Made by a program: the position numbers and the translations under genes
Part shown: piece after piece, positions 1-11,872 of the stretch
Position numbering within the stretch: the stretch's first letter is position 1
Layout of the letters: every line of letters begins with the position of its first letter
DNA from: Rheum nobile
Lineage: Eukaryota > Streptophyta > Magnoliopsida > Caryophyllales > Polygonaceae
Length of the DNA: 64,000 nt
Direction: 5' to 3'
Assembly (NCBI GenBank): GCA_027886185.1
Contig: WOAB01000506.1
Coordinates: 4,092,001-4,156,000 of the forward strand
The notes under the pieces: model-generated
Database searches by the model: none
What the model saw: only the letters and a program-made list of their open reading frames with translations
Told to the model about the DNA's origin: nothing

Positions 1-790
1 TTATGATGCTCCAAGATTGCCAAGCGAGATTTAAAATATTCATGATTATCACGTGAAATTGCCGAAGATGTTGTGTATCACACAAAATTTATAAAACCTT
101 GTGGCTATTATGCAGAATTTTCAAAAAACAAATTTATAGGTTTTTTGTTTTAATAAAATGACTTTTAGATACGTAGTTGTAGGATTGTAGGTTCAACAAT
201 ACTATGTGTATTAAAAAAAATTGTTTGAAAACACATTATATTAAAATTTATTTAAATAAATATGTAAGTATCTAAATTGGTCACAAAATATGTAATTTGA
301 TTTTTCGTACTTTGCACCATTTTGAATAAGGTTAAGAATTGAAAGATTGATAATATTAATGTTTAAAATATGCAGAATATTATCTTTAGTTAGTTCGTGG
401 AATTTTATGTAAATTTATCATGTGATTATTAATGAATGAAGTCAATATATTTATATATCTTTCATTTAGAATGGTTTTCATACGTATATATTCATATTAC
501 GTACTTTGGTATATCTAGTTTGTTAACCAAATGTAAAAAAACACTTTTAAAATTTTGAAAATCTAAAATATGGTTGAAGTAATTGTAAGTACCAAAACGA
601 ATAATATAAAACGTTTTAAAAATATATTGCACATGATTGAAGAATCAAATATTGTTAATATTTATGCTCAATTTTTTTTAGATTTATTAATTTTAAATTG
701 ATTTAATTATTAATATAATAATAGATTAAGAAAACAAAAAATAAAAGTTTGGGCCTAGAATTGTTTTGGAGGCTCAAAAGGAAAAAAACT

Positions 791-828
<38 letters not shown>

Positions 829-2280
829 CTTAAATCAGTTTAGTTCAATATATATCTAATTTAATGGCATGATAAGAAATTGAAAACCAATGAGTATTTA
901 ATAGTGTGATGATTTACTAAGTTGATAGCTTAATATACATAAATTTTCTACATATAGTATGTTAATAATCTGGACTCAAGAGTGCTTTGAAACAATGACA
1001 AATGCAAATCAAATATGAGATTTTAAAGACTACCTAATAAAACAATGACAAATGAAATTCTCCTAATACTCAAGAAAAAATAGTATTTATCAACATAATA
1101 TATTAAAATATATATTGTAAATGAAGGGAAAATATTAAAGAATATAGTTGATGGCAGAATAAATCGATTGAAGAATAAATAATATAACACATAAGACGCT
1201 CTAAGTTATAATTTATTTCACTTTATCTATAAATGAATCACCTATTTAATATCAAAAAATCTCAAAAATTAATGTCATGTATATTATTTTTTATAAACTT
1301 TTCTACTAAAATAACTGGTGGATTAGATGTTAACATATATGTAAGTTTTAGTGAAAATTCATAGTTGACAATCTAAAAAAAATATTATTATGATTTGTTG
1401 GTTAGAACTTGACAGTTCTTATTAATAGGTGGAAAAAAGTTAATTAATATTATTAAATTCAATTATCATAAGTTCAATCATAAAATATCTATATATAATC
1501 TCAACCTTGAATGTCAAGTTTAATTTTTAAATTAGATATGCTAAAATTACGTAAGTTTGATTGCGTTAGCAAAAGGAATTTAAATAATTTTGAATTTGAT
1601 ATAATAATTCAAATCCAAAATATCTATATATATGTTGAGACTTGGTTAAGAATTATGATGTATATTTTGTTAAATTATTAATATAATAATAAACTAAAAA
1701 TGAAAAAATAAAAAAAAATATCTTAACAACTTGGACCTAAAAACACTCTCATAGTTCAAAAAGTGTGAGCTTTAAAAAGTATATATAAATATAGATAGAT
1801 AGGACCCATTTTGTCTCAAAATTATAGAAAAAACCTTTAAAAAAATTAAAAACTGTCCATTATGATCTGAGACCGGACCGTAATAAGATCGGACTATATC
1901 GGTTCGATACAGTCTGATCCAAGTTTTCAAATATTTATGGTCCCTATCAACACCCACATTTAATAAAGAAGATTTATGCATTTCTTCCCATTTGTCATTT
2001 TCTTCATAATAACACTTCGTATTTAATCTTTTTCGTCGAAAGATTAGCTTATAAATTATAATTGGAATGCAATTGATACCAATAGGTTCACCGTTTATTG
2101 GACCCAAAATGTTGTATTTGCATCCAATTACAAAATGTTTACCAAACATTAAAATCTTATACATCTGATAAGCACAGTAAAGACTCTAATTTGCATTAAA
2201 GATGGAGCAAAACATCCGAAGCTCCACGCATGAAGAAAACTCTCATTATGATTAAAGGATGTCTATATTAGGTATATATA
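1..2280. other. AT-rich intergenic region
   Basis: No coding region, RNA gene or complete transposon could be recognised. The DNA is strongly AT-rich with stops in all frames. The one longish minus-strand open frame (1772-2164) has no family resemblance and is AT-biased in composition. A pure TA microsatellite lies at 794-826. Confidence 0.6.
794..826. repeat. (TA)n microsatellite
   Basis: An uninterrupted run of alternating T and A of about 32 bases is read directly from the sequence. It is a likely polymorphic simple repeat. Confidence 0.95.
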
Positions 2281-2311
2281 TGGTCAAGATGTTGATACAC
2301 ATTCAAATATT
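2281..2311 (+). repeat. LINE target-site duplication, left copy
   Basis: This 31-base segment begins TGGTCAAGATG and recurs at 8741-8771 with a single A/G difference. The second copy follows directly after an A-rich tail, which is the signature of target-primed reverse transcription. Confidence 0.9.
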
Positions 2312-2376
2312 TGGTCAAGATAAATGACGAATAAACCAACAAGTAAAGACAAACAAACAAAAACGCTCTCTGTACA

Positions 2377-3901
2377 ATGTACAATTCGAAAACCCTAATC
2401 ACCCCCAACCATGAATCCGCCGCCGTCGCCCCAACCAAAATCGGACCTCTGAATCTCTACTCCGAACCCTCTCAACCCAAATCTTACCACTCTGACCCGA
2501 AGAACAACATCTCCAACTCAGTCGGCGAAGGCAGCGACAACCCTGAAGCTGCGTCCTCGGTTGTGGCTCTGGTGCATACCTTGGATCTGCTGGATGGAAG
2601 GTGGTGAAGGCTCTCTCTTTCCATACCTCTGTTATCGCCTCTCGGACTCCTGGTGACGGTTGAGAAGACGACTCTTCACTCCGATCATGCTAACCGACTT
2701 CACCTCCCCCTCAATCTGCTAGTCGACCACAATCTCAAGAGGGTTCTACATCTTCTTTGCAGGTGTAGTTGTTCTTTTCTTCCCCCTTGGGTTTGCTTGT
2801 CTGGCTGTCTAATATTTGCTCTTTTCTTTGTGTATTTGTGTCTCTGGTCTCATGTGTTTGTTCTGTTTGTTCCGATTTCTTTCCCTTTGTTTTCCTTTAT
2901 TTGTTATGCTTTGTTGATCCTTTATCCCTTTGTGAGATTCTGTGAACTCGACCCTCTGAACCCTGCTTTCTTCCCCGTTGCTTCGTGTAGTGATGTTGGG
3001 TTTTGTTGTCCTGATCTCCAGTGCTTTGGCTCTCTTTTGTGGATCTGCCTGTTTCTGGATTCTTTTTGTAACCTTACCTCCGACTCTGTTCTTTCTTTAT
3101 CTTCCTGCTGTCGGCTTGTCTGGATTTTTGTTTGGAAGATTTGGATTGTGTTTGGTCATTCTACTAGCTTTGTTTGCTTGGTGAACTTTGCTTTTGACTT
3201 TGAATTCTGCTTGAAACCCTTGAACAATTTATTGGTTGTCTTCCCCTGGTTTACTAGAAACCTTAGCCTCATAAACTTGAGATGTTTTCTCCCTCGCTGG
3301 ATCCCTAGGATTCCCTATTTGCCTGACTGCAATTTCTTTCTTTTAAATTTCCCATTGAACAGGGCTGAACCTCTTTGTCTGCTTTGCTATTGTTGGACTC
3401 ATAATCCATTGATCTGCAAGCTGAAGAGCTTTCCTGATTACCTGCATGATGATTCTAATTATCTGAAACCAAAAGGAATATGTGTGGAGCCTTTGCAATC
3501 TCTTCACTTGGAAACACTGTCTCTTAAAGGAAAATATGTGTGTACCAGAACACAAAACAAGGGTTCTGGAATGGGTGACCCCCACAAATCCACAGAACAA
3601 TCCCGCTTGAGAAAAGCAAACAATAGTACAAACTATTATTCCATGAACAATTATATGTGGATTTTCATATCCATGACACATTTAAATTTGATCTATGTAT
3701 CAGTGAACAACTATAAATTGCTGTTTTATTTGTTATATGAGACTGAGTTTTTCTTCTCAGTTTTAAAGACTATGTGAACAATGATTATTCCAAACCTTGT
3801 TTGAGGTTGCTCTGTAGTATTCTCTCTACTTTAGACTACTATTTCATGAATGCTAGTGGTTTACTCTGCTACTAGCCAACTCTGAGATGGTGAATTTGCA
3901 G
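2377..3901 (+). other. LINE 5' region with intron-like pyrimidine-rich stretch
   Basis: A short open frame (2377-2607, rich in Pro, Ser and Asn) is followed by a very T-rich stretch (about 2764-3400). Two long frames cover this stretch but are hydrophobic only because of base composition. The stretch starts after TTTGCAG with GTGTAG and is followed much later by AATTTGCAG at 3893-3901, so it could be a retained intron of about 1.1 kb, or simply LINE 5' UTR. No ORF1 domain was recognised. The reading is uncertain. Confidence 0.35.
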
Positions 3902-4554
3902 ATCCCCAACAATCAGAAACAGACTCAAAAAACTGGATTGAGCACCATGGAGGAAAAAATGGAAGACCTGAACCAGAATACTTTGTGTAATGTGTTTACT
4001 TCTTTGTTGATTGACCCACCAGAGTCATCGACTAAAACAAAAAACACGTTTGAACAACTCTCTGTGTATATGATTACATGCGAACAATTGTATGAATGGA
4101 AAAGATTTACACGTTGTATCTTGAATCCTTACAATCCGAAGAATAAGGATATCTCATGGTACCTTAACCAGTGTGATAACAATGTCAAATATGAAATGAC
4201 AGATACATGTATTTACTCCATCCAAATGCTAACAAAGCTTTATCTGCTTTGGAAAATTGATAGCAATATCAGAAATGAAATGATAAGCTTATGCACTTAC
4301 TTCTCAAAACAATAATAATACATCTATTGTGTGGGAAAATTAAAATTGAAAATCAAAGAGTTGTAGAACATCGGATGCGAAGTCATGGTATGCAGAAAGG
4401 AACTTCCTCTGAGATCTATCAACATAAGGAACTCTGGGAGGCTCCTTATGACTATTTGAGGGATTACACTCGAAAAAACTATCATGAATATGAACGACGG
4501 AACAAGACCCCTAACTGTCTTTGGATATGGGGCAATCTTTCAATTGGTTTTTTA
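3887..4554 (+). pseudogene. Possible LINE ORF1 remnant, unrecognised
   Basis: Two overlapping open frames (3887-4315 and 4291-4557) precede the endonuclease. The first encodes a hydrophilic 142-residue product rich in Asn, Thr and Cys. No RRM-like, DUF4283 or CCHC zinc-knuckle motif is visible, although those are typical of plant LINE ORF1. The position directly upstream of the endonuclease suggests an ORF1 remnant, but homology cannot be claimed. Confidence 0.3.
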
Positions 4555-5348
4555 TGAAGATCACAACATGGAATTGTCGTGGAATCGGAAAGAAAACATT
4601 ATGGATGGATGTTGAATCCTTCTGTAAAATTGAACGAATTCAATTAATTGCACTCTTTGAGACAAGAACAAACAAAGAACCAAGCGAAAAGGTGTGGAGA
4701 ACAGCGGGTTTTGACAAATTCTATTGTGTCCCGACTATGGGCTTCTCAGGTGGTATTTGTGTTATGTGGAAAACCTACCAACTTATAAATGAAATCCTTG
4801 AAATTGACCACATTGAAACAAGGTTTATCACTATCAAATACACAAATCAGCTCACGAACAAAAAACTTATGTTAATCCTAACTTATGCTTCACCCAATGA
4901 ATCTGCAAAGCCTGTATTCTGGGATGGACTCATCTCATTTATTAAAAATAGTTCTCTTCCGTGCATTATAATGGGAGATCTTAATGAAATTCAAGACCCT
5001 TTTGAAAAACTAGGTGGTCTAATACCACCTCTGACAAAATTTGCAAGATTACGACATTTTAAGAATGAATGTGAACTATTGGATACTCCAATCCAAGGTA
5101 ATATCTATACCTGGCGAAAAAACACTATAGAAATAGATAACATATATGAAAAACTGGATAGGATACTCATTCATCACCAGATCCTTCAATGGTATCTTGA
5201 TATCTGTACCAAACATTTTGCTTTTACCATCTCAGACCATTGTCCCATCTCTATTGAGCTCGACTTAGCAATACCCTTTAAAAATCAACCGTTCAAATTT
5301 GAGAAAATTTGGATGACTAGAAAGGACTTTAGAAATGTTGTCAAATAA
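4554..5348 (+). pseudogene. LINE ORF2: APE-type endonuclease domain
   Basis: The frame opens with MKITTWNCRG, the conserved start of plant LINE ORF2. It contains the endonuclease landmarks in order: a WNCRG box, an ET-type glutamate (FETRT), a GDLNEI box and a terminal SDHCPI box. These mark an exonuclease-endonuclease-phosphatase fold that nicks target DNA to prime reverse transcription. The frame ends in TAA at 5346-5348, just before a conserved AW position, and homology resumes beyond it. The stop therefore looks like a Gln-codon decay. The ATG at 4554 is chosen because the family starts there. Confidence 0.88.
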
Positions 5349-5796
5349 GCTTGGAGAACCAACTACCATGGATCGAGATTGTATAATCTTGTATCCAAAA
5401 CAAAATTACTTAAGAAACATGCCAAGATCTGGAACAAAAGCACTCTTGGCAACATATTCACTCAATTACAAACAATAGAAAAACAACTCTCTGAAATCCA
5501 AACTGAGATCTATACTAATCCTACAAATGAGCTCATTAAAAAACAAATTAGAATCATAGAAAAAAAAAGAAAAACTTCTATGTTTCCAAAAAATCTACTG
5601 GAACCAAAGAGCAAAAGTCAAACACATTAAATTAAACGATACGAATACTAACTATTTTCATAAAATAGCAAGTGGAAGAAGAAATAGAAAAATCATAAAA
5701 GAAATTAAAACACAAGAAGGAACAAGTATTACTGGAGAAGAAAACATTAGAAATGAAATCAGAAATGATTTCATTAAAAGATTCAGAAGCGAAAAT

Positions 5797-7053
5797 ATGA
5801 ACCAGAGACTATTTCAGGAAAACCTTGAACTAATTCAGTTTGAAATCTCTATAGAGGACAATCTAGAATTAATAACAAACGTATCCAATGAAGAAATTAA
5901 GAAAGCTGTCTTTAACATTGGCTCAGACAAATCTCCAAGGCCTGATGGTATGACAGTAGAATTTTACCAAAAATATTGGGATATCGTAGGTCCCTCTGTT
6001 ATTCAAGCAGTTAAAAGCTTTTTCCTTTCTGGGAAATTGCTCAAACAAATAAATCATACATTCATCTCCTTGATCCCAAAATTGTGACAATCCAAACTCT
6101 ACAAATCACTATAGACCCATAAGTCTATGTTCCATAATTTATAAAATAATCTCGAAGATCATAACAACAAGACTTAAACGAACTATGGAGAAAATAATTC
6201 ACCCCCTTCAGGGTGCGTTTGTTGCTAACAGAGCAATTCAAGATAATATCTTGATTGCCCATGAAATCTTTCACTCTTTCAAATCGAAAAAAGGAACTGA
6301 AGGCTTCATTGCGCTAAAATTAGATATGGAAAAAGCTTATGATAGAATTGAATGGAATTTCATCATTAAAACTATGGAAAAGTTTGGATTCCATGAAAAA
6401 TTTATCAACTGGATAAGAAAATGCATTACAACGGTATCCTTTTCGGTACTTGTAAACAATGGACCCACATAAATATTTAAACCAACAAGAGGACTATGTC
6501 AGGGTGACCCCCTTTCCTATTCATTTTAGGATCAGAAATTCTTGCTAAAAAACTACAAATTGCCTCAGAACGACCACGTAATCCTCTAGGATTCCAAATT
6601 ACTCAACAAGGATCAAGAATTCCATTCCTGGCTTTTGCGGATGACATTGTGATCTTCTCAAAAGCTAAACAAGAACATTGCAAAGAAATCAAGGACATTA
6701 TTGATGACTATTGCAAAATATCATGACAAAAAGTGAATTTTCATAAATCGGCCTTCCAAGTCACAAAAAAGGTTACCAATTAAAAGAAACTAGCAATACA
6801 AAGTATCCTCACAATCACAAACATGATATCTCTTGAGAAATACCTCGGTTGCCCTATCATTAATGGCAGGGTCAACTCAAATACCTTTGGTGATCTTTTA
6901 ATTAGCAGTCAACAACAACTATCTAAATGGAAAGCAAATTCTCTCTCCCAAGCAGGAAGAACAACACTTATAAAAACTAATCTATCAGCAAGACCAAACT
7001 ATCTTATGCAAAGCTTTATATTACCTACACACACAATGAACTTGATAAGTTAA
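5797..7053 (+). pseudogene. LINE ORF2: reverse transcriptase domain, broken
   Basis: RT homology is spread over several frames. It includes a KSPRPDGM box (about 5930-5955), LDMEKAYDRIEWN (about 6320-6355), a GLCQGDP box (about 6490-6512), AFADDIVIFS with the catalytic Asp pair (6631-6660), and an EKYLGCP segment (about 6835-6855). Stops or frameshifts separate them, for example TGA at 6084 and TAA at 6470. All catalytic motifs can still be read, but no continuous ORF exists, so the enzyme is dead. Confidence 0.85.
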
Positions 7054-7145
7054 ATAGATCTTTCTTTTGGAACAAAGACAACTCCTATAAACCTCTGATA
7101 GGCTAGGATAAAATATGTAAACCAACACAACAAGGAGGTCTTGGA

Positions 7146-8673
7146 TTGATAAAATCAAAGGACATCAATAAAGCCCTACAATTCAAATTACTATGGAAAA
7201 TATTAGCAGAACCGAATAACTATTGGGTTAGAGTCGTCACTGAAAAATATTTGAAAACAACCCGCCTATTTCATTATGAGAAAAAAAGAAATTGCTCTTG
7301 GCAATGGTCCAAAATGACTGAACTCATTAAGGAATTTAAGTCTGAACTAATTTGGCAAGTTGGTAATGACAGAACAATCAAATTCTGATTGGATAACTGG
7401 GTCTTAAGGACCCCTCTAAGTGATGTCATAAACACACAAACAATCCTAAATAAGGATGCACGGGTAACAGACTTTATGCTTCCAAACAAAACCTGGAATA
7501 AGAACCTAATATAACAAATATTACCTCATGACTTAGTGGAAAAAATAACATCCATCCCAATTCCTTGTAATGATATTCATGATAGAATGTACTGTGAAAC
7601 TAGTAAAAATGGTTGGTTCTCTACGAACTCTGCTATGAAATTGAATAACAGAAACAAGAGGTATATTGCTTATGATTCATCATGGATCTGGAAAATGGAC
7701 ACATACCCCAAAGTTAGAATTTTGTGTGGAAAATAATAAAGAATGGATTACCAATAAAAGCAAGATTAGCAGAAAAAGGTGTAGCAATCCCCCAGAGTTG
7801 TATACGATGCGATGTTCAATTAGAAGACTTGAATCATTTACTATTCAAATGTAAACATACCTTGAAAACTTTAGAAAAGATGAACTATCATACGTATGGT
7901 ATTATTAGCTCTCTAAATTTAGGAAGTAAAAAAATCTATGAAATCATTGATGAGATTCGACAAAAAAACTGATACATCACAGTTCGTAAAATTAATGGTT
8001 TCTTGGTGGGGAATCTGGTTTCATAGAAACCAACAAAGTTTTGGGAGAACAAATGATGATGCAGACTCCATTAAGGATATACCAATTTATATTAAAACTC
8101 AAAGTGAGAATTGGAACAAGACGAAAAGATGGAATCCTGACTGCTTAGCAGAAGAGAGACCCAAAACAAATAGAATGCATAATGCCAGACGATCAATAAA
8201 GAAATGGAAAAAACCACCGAAAAATATTATTAAAATTAATACAGATAGATCCACAAAAACTAATGGTGAATCTAGCTTTGGCTACATCCTCAGGAACAAC
8301 ACATGCAAACCAATTTTTCTCTTTGGGGAAAAGTGTGGTACCTCAACCCCTTTAAAAACAGAAACGCTAGCAGTAAGAAATGCCTTGGTAAAGGCCTGTG
8401 AATTAGGCATTACCGACATTCATCTTGAATGTGACAACCTAACCATTGTGAACGTTTTGCATCAAATCTGGCACTGTCCATGGGATATTGAAATGCTTAT
8501 TTCTGATATCCTGTGTATTTTATAACTTTTCTCTTCAGTGCAGATTTTTCATGTCTTCCGAGAAACCAACGTGATGGACGACTTCATCGCTAAGGAGGTC
8601 CAGCTGAGGTCCTTGGAAGATATTCGAACTCATCTAGAATTTGTAATTCTCATCCGAAAGGATGCCCTAGACT
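7146..8673 (+). pseudogene. LINE ORF2: zinc-binding segment and C-terminal RNase H
   Basis: This is the downstream part of ORF2. An IKF-stop-LDNW site at about 7380-7398 shows TGA where the family has Trp. A zf-RVT-like segment follows with conserved Cys and His (CIRCDVQLEDLNHLLFKC, about 7799-7852). A plant LINE RNase H follows at about 8215-8673, with KINTDRS (Asp), TETLAV (Glu), LECDN (Asp) and a terminal HVFRETNVMDD box. The RNase H is split by TAA at 8523. It would normally degrade template RNA during insertion. Confidence 0.82.
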
Positions 8674-8740
8674 GAGAAACCGACTTTATGTGGTTTTCCA
8701 GTCTAATTTTTACCTAATCAAAAAAAAAATTTAAAAAAAT

Positions 8741-8771
8741 TGGTCAAGATGTTGATGCACATTCAAATATT
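8741..8771 (+). repeat. LINE target-site duplication, right copy
   Basis: This segment matches 2281-2311 at 30 of 31 positions and directly follows the A-rich tail of the LINE. Confidence 0.9.
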
Positions 8772-8821
8772 ATCCCAAGGCCATTTAATGAGGAAATTGG
8801 ATCATATGCATACTACTCTTA

Positions 8822-11800
8822 GGGCCTGTTCGGTATGACTGAACATGAGGCTGAAGAGGGCTTATCGTCTCTGATAAGTCAAGATGACTGAAGCGCTGGC
8901 TTCAGGTGCGTTCGGCGTCACGGCAACTAATCGGGGCTGAACGGAGCTGATCGGGGCTGAAATCGTCTCCAAAAATTAAGCTAGATCCTCCAGCTTATCG
9001 AACTTATTGCAAGAGTCTTATCATTTGATTTCCAGCAATTGCCCTCTCCCCCGATATTTCCAGCAATTCCAACAAGTTGTTCATGATTATGAAGTTCCTA
9101 CTTCCGTGCCCAAACCCTTATTGCTCATGCTAATTGATGGCGCGTTTCTTTAGGATGTTAATGTTGCCTATTGTGACTGCTGCTGAATCAAATTTAAATG
9201 CTTAGTTGTGAATAATTGTAGTGAAGGTGAAATAGAAGGAGAGGGAAAGGGTATTGTTGAATCACATGTAAATAGAACATATTGACTTGATCATGCTTTT
9301 GCATATTGTTACTACTACTGTATTTTTTTCTTTCTAGTTAATCTGATTGTCATGTTACGATAGATTATAACAAACCATTAGTGTTCAATGAAGCTTGAAA
9401 GAACAACATGAGAAGTGAACAGATACCAATTTGTAAGATAAACACTTATTTGCTCATTTATGTGCTTATAATTAAGATATAATGGTAATCCGAGTTTGGA
9501 ATTGAAATCATTTTCTTTCAATATTTGTCCTTTCAACCACGAGTTTTAGGTTTCTTTCAATATACGTCAATCTAATGTTGCCTCGATAAGATTCGGTGGT
9601 TGCCGGTTTGTAATACATCTGGATTCAATGCCATTTTGTCATATTGTGATCTTATGAACACGTGTAGAAGTTAACAAGGTAGTAATATAAAGGTCAAAAT
9701 TGTACCAATCAAGGTTATGTTTCTGGTGGTGAATATATTTTCTCTTTATTCTGCACATGGCAACTCTATACAAAACTATACTTGTTCCTCCTTCATTTTG
9801 GACATGGAACTTCTGAAAATATGCATTTGTTGCACACTTATCTTGATTTCTCAAGCACTTTTGAGCTGCAAATTCTTCTCCATGTCATCTTTACACATTT
9901 AATGTCGATTTTCTTGATCCTGATTTTGTTATAAAAGCAATTGCCTAATTGTTATTTCTCACCAAACTTTGATTTTGACAATGTTACTCTCTGCTGGTTT
10001 TGTTTATATTTGATGCACCTTTGTATTGTAAAATGATGGTTGTTTTGTAACATTTTCCATAAATCATCATTTGTATATCACGAGAAGCAACTTTTTATGA
10101 TTTCTGTATAGCATGCATTTTACAAGAATCGAATTTTAAACGGGAATTCCGCGAGGTAACCCTGAGGTTTTGCAAATTCCGCGAGGTGTCCACAGGTTTA
10201 GGCTATTCCGCAAGGTAACCCTGAGTTTTTTTAAAAGTCCGCCAAATAACCCTCCGTTATCTTTCCTGTTAAAGTACCGTTAATTCATATTTTTTTAACG
10301 GAAATTCCGCGAGGTAACCCTCAGGTTTTGCAAATTCCGCCAAATAACCCTCTGTTACTTAATCCGTTAAAAAAATGTTAAATTTTTATTTTTTTAATGT
10401 GAAAAACTGTTAATTATTAACTTTTAATAATTAACTTTTAATACTTTTTAAAAAGTTGTTAATTGATTTTTTTAAAAGGAGAAATAATAACAAATGCTAT
10501 TATTTAGTATCATCCATAAAATAAGAAAAAAATTAATAATTAACTACATAAATGAATTTACTTAATTACTTTGTTCATTCATGTAGTTTATTATTAAAAA
10601 TTGCAATTTTCATTTATGTATTTAATTATTAATTTTTTTCTTATTTTATGGATGATACTAAATATTAGCATTTTTTTATTATTTCTCCTTTTAAAAAAAT
10701 CAATTAATAACTTTTTAAAAAGTATTAAAAGTTAATAATTAACTACATGAATGAATGTACTTAATTACATTGTTCATTCATGTAGTTTATTATTAAATGA
10801 ATTTACTTAATTACTTTGTTCATTCATGTAGTTTATTATTAAAAATTGCAATTTTCATTAATGTAGTTAATTATTATTTTTTTCTTATTTTATGGATGAT
10901 ACTAAATATTAGCATTTGTTATTATTTCTCCTTTAAAAAAAATCAATTAACAACTTTTTAAAAAGTATTAAAAGTTAATAATTAACTACATGAATGAATG
11001 TACTTAATTACATTGTTCATCCATGTAGTTTATTATTAAAAATTGTATTTTTTTTTATGGTTGGTACTAAATAGAATTTAAATTATTTTTTCTTTTTTTA
11101 AAAAAATCAATTAACAGTTTTTCACATTAAAAAAAAATTTAACAATTTTTTAACGGATTAAGTAACATAGGATTATTTGGTGGAATTTGCAAAACCTGAG
11201 GGTTACCTCGTAGAATTTCCGTTAAAAAAATATGAATTAACGGTACTTTAACAGGAAAGATAACAGAGGGTTATTTGGCGGACTTTTTAAAAAACTCAGG
11301 ATTACCTCGCGGAATAGCCTAAACCTGTGAACACCTCGCGGAATTTGCAAAACCTCAGGGTTACCTCGCGGAATTCCCGAATTTTAAATATTGCATGAAC
11401 ATTGTTATGTTCATATTCTTCTACTAGTAGATTAGTTTAGTGTATATTAATAATTTCATACTTCCAATAATGGTCTCAAAATGCTATTTTACGCAGGTTG
11501 AAAATGTCATGAGTTACTGAACACTCACAATTCATAGATATTCATTGTGCCAGACTGCCGGTACATGGAAAATTGCCCAAAATCCACTTGCCAAAAACAA
11601 CCCATTTTGTGAGGTAAAAAATAATCATGTGATATGCACATGCTACCCCTCAATAATTAAAGTTATGGGCAATACTGTAACTTATAACTTAAATTCAGTC
11701 TTCTTAATCCACAACAACCGAACACACATTGCAACTTCAGCCCTCGTATTCAGCTTCAGTCTCTGTTCCATTCAGTCCCCAACTTAAATTCTTTCATTCA

Positions 11801-11869
11801 ACTTTAACTCATTTCAGTCCTTATTTTGAGCTTCAATCCCCATAAATCTGAGTCATGTCGAACAGACCC
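8822..11869. mobile_element. Non-autonomous PIF/Harbinger-type DNA transposon
   Basis: The left end reads TTA then GGGCCTGTTCGG. The right end reads CCGAACAG-like sequence (CGAACAGACCC) then TTA. The termini are imperfect inverted repeats of about 20 bases, and the flanking TTA at 8819-8821 and 11870-11872 is the diagnostic 3-base PIF/Harbinger duplication. Sub-terminal regions carry repeated GCTGAA/TTCAG words in opposite orientation. No DDE transposase or Myb-like ORF is visible. Without the nested foldback at 10141-11379 the element would be about 1.8 kb, so it is a defective derivative. Confidence 0.75.
10141..11379. mobile_element. Mutator-like foldback transposon nested in the Harbinger element
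   Basis: The ends are near-identical inverted repeats of about 275 bases (10141-10414 and 11106-11379) beginning CGGGAATTCCGCGAGG. A perfect 9-base duplication AATTTTAAA flanks it (10132-10140 and 11380-11388), as expected for Mutator-like elements. Each terminal repeat contains several copies of an ATTCCGCGAGGT-type word. The AT-rich interior is itself made of inverted and direct copies of a GAATTTACTTAATTAC-type block, so nearly the whole element could fold back. It has no coding capacity. Confidence 0.88.
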
Positions 11870-11872
11870 TTA

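Larger units (their letters stand above)
2312..8740 (+). mobile_element. Degenerate plant L1-type LINE, about 6.4 kb
   Basis: This is a non-LTR retrotransposon bounded by a 31-base target-site duplication and ending in an A-rich tail (8720-8740). In order it encodes an APE-type endonuclease (from 4554), a reverse transcriptase with an intact FADD box (6631-6660), a zinc-binding RVT-associated segment (about 7536-7972) and a plant-type RNase H (about 8200-8670). That order defines L1-clade plant LINEs with a C-terminal RNase H. ORF1 with its usual zinc knuckle is not recognisable. ORF2 is broken by many stops and frameshifts (for example at 5346, 6472, 7104 and 7386). Several sit where Trp or Gln is expected, which suggests C-to-T/G-to-A decay. 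It is not autonomous now. Confidence 0.93.

Noticed and set aside
1772..2164. Minus-strand open frame of 130 codons
   Set aside because: No family resemblance; the composition follows the AT-rich surroundings, and part of it looks like generic repeat DNA.
2653..3777. Long plus-strand open frame in the LINE 5' region
   Set aside because: It is rich in Phe, Leu and Cys because of a T-rich stretch, with no domain; it is better read as leader or intron-like DNA.
10141..11379. CRISPR-like array suggested by repeated words
   Set aside because: The repeats are inverted and of Mutator-like foldback type in a plant genome; there are no regular spacers.
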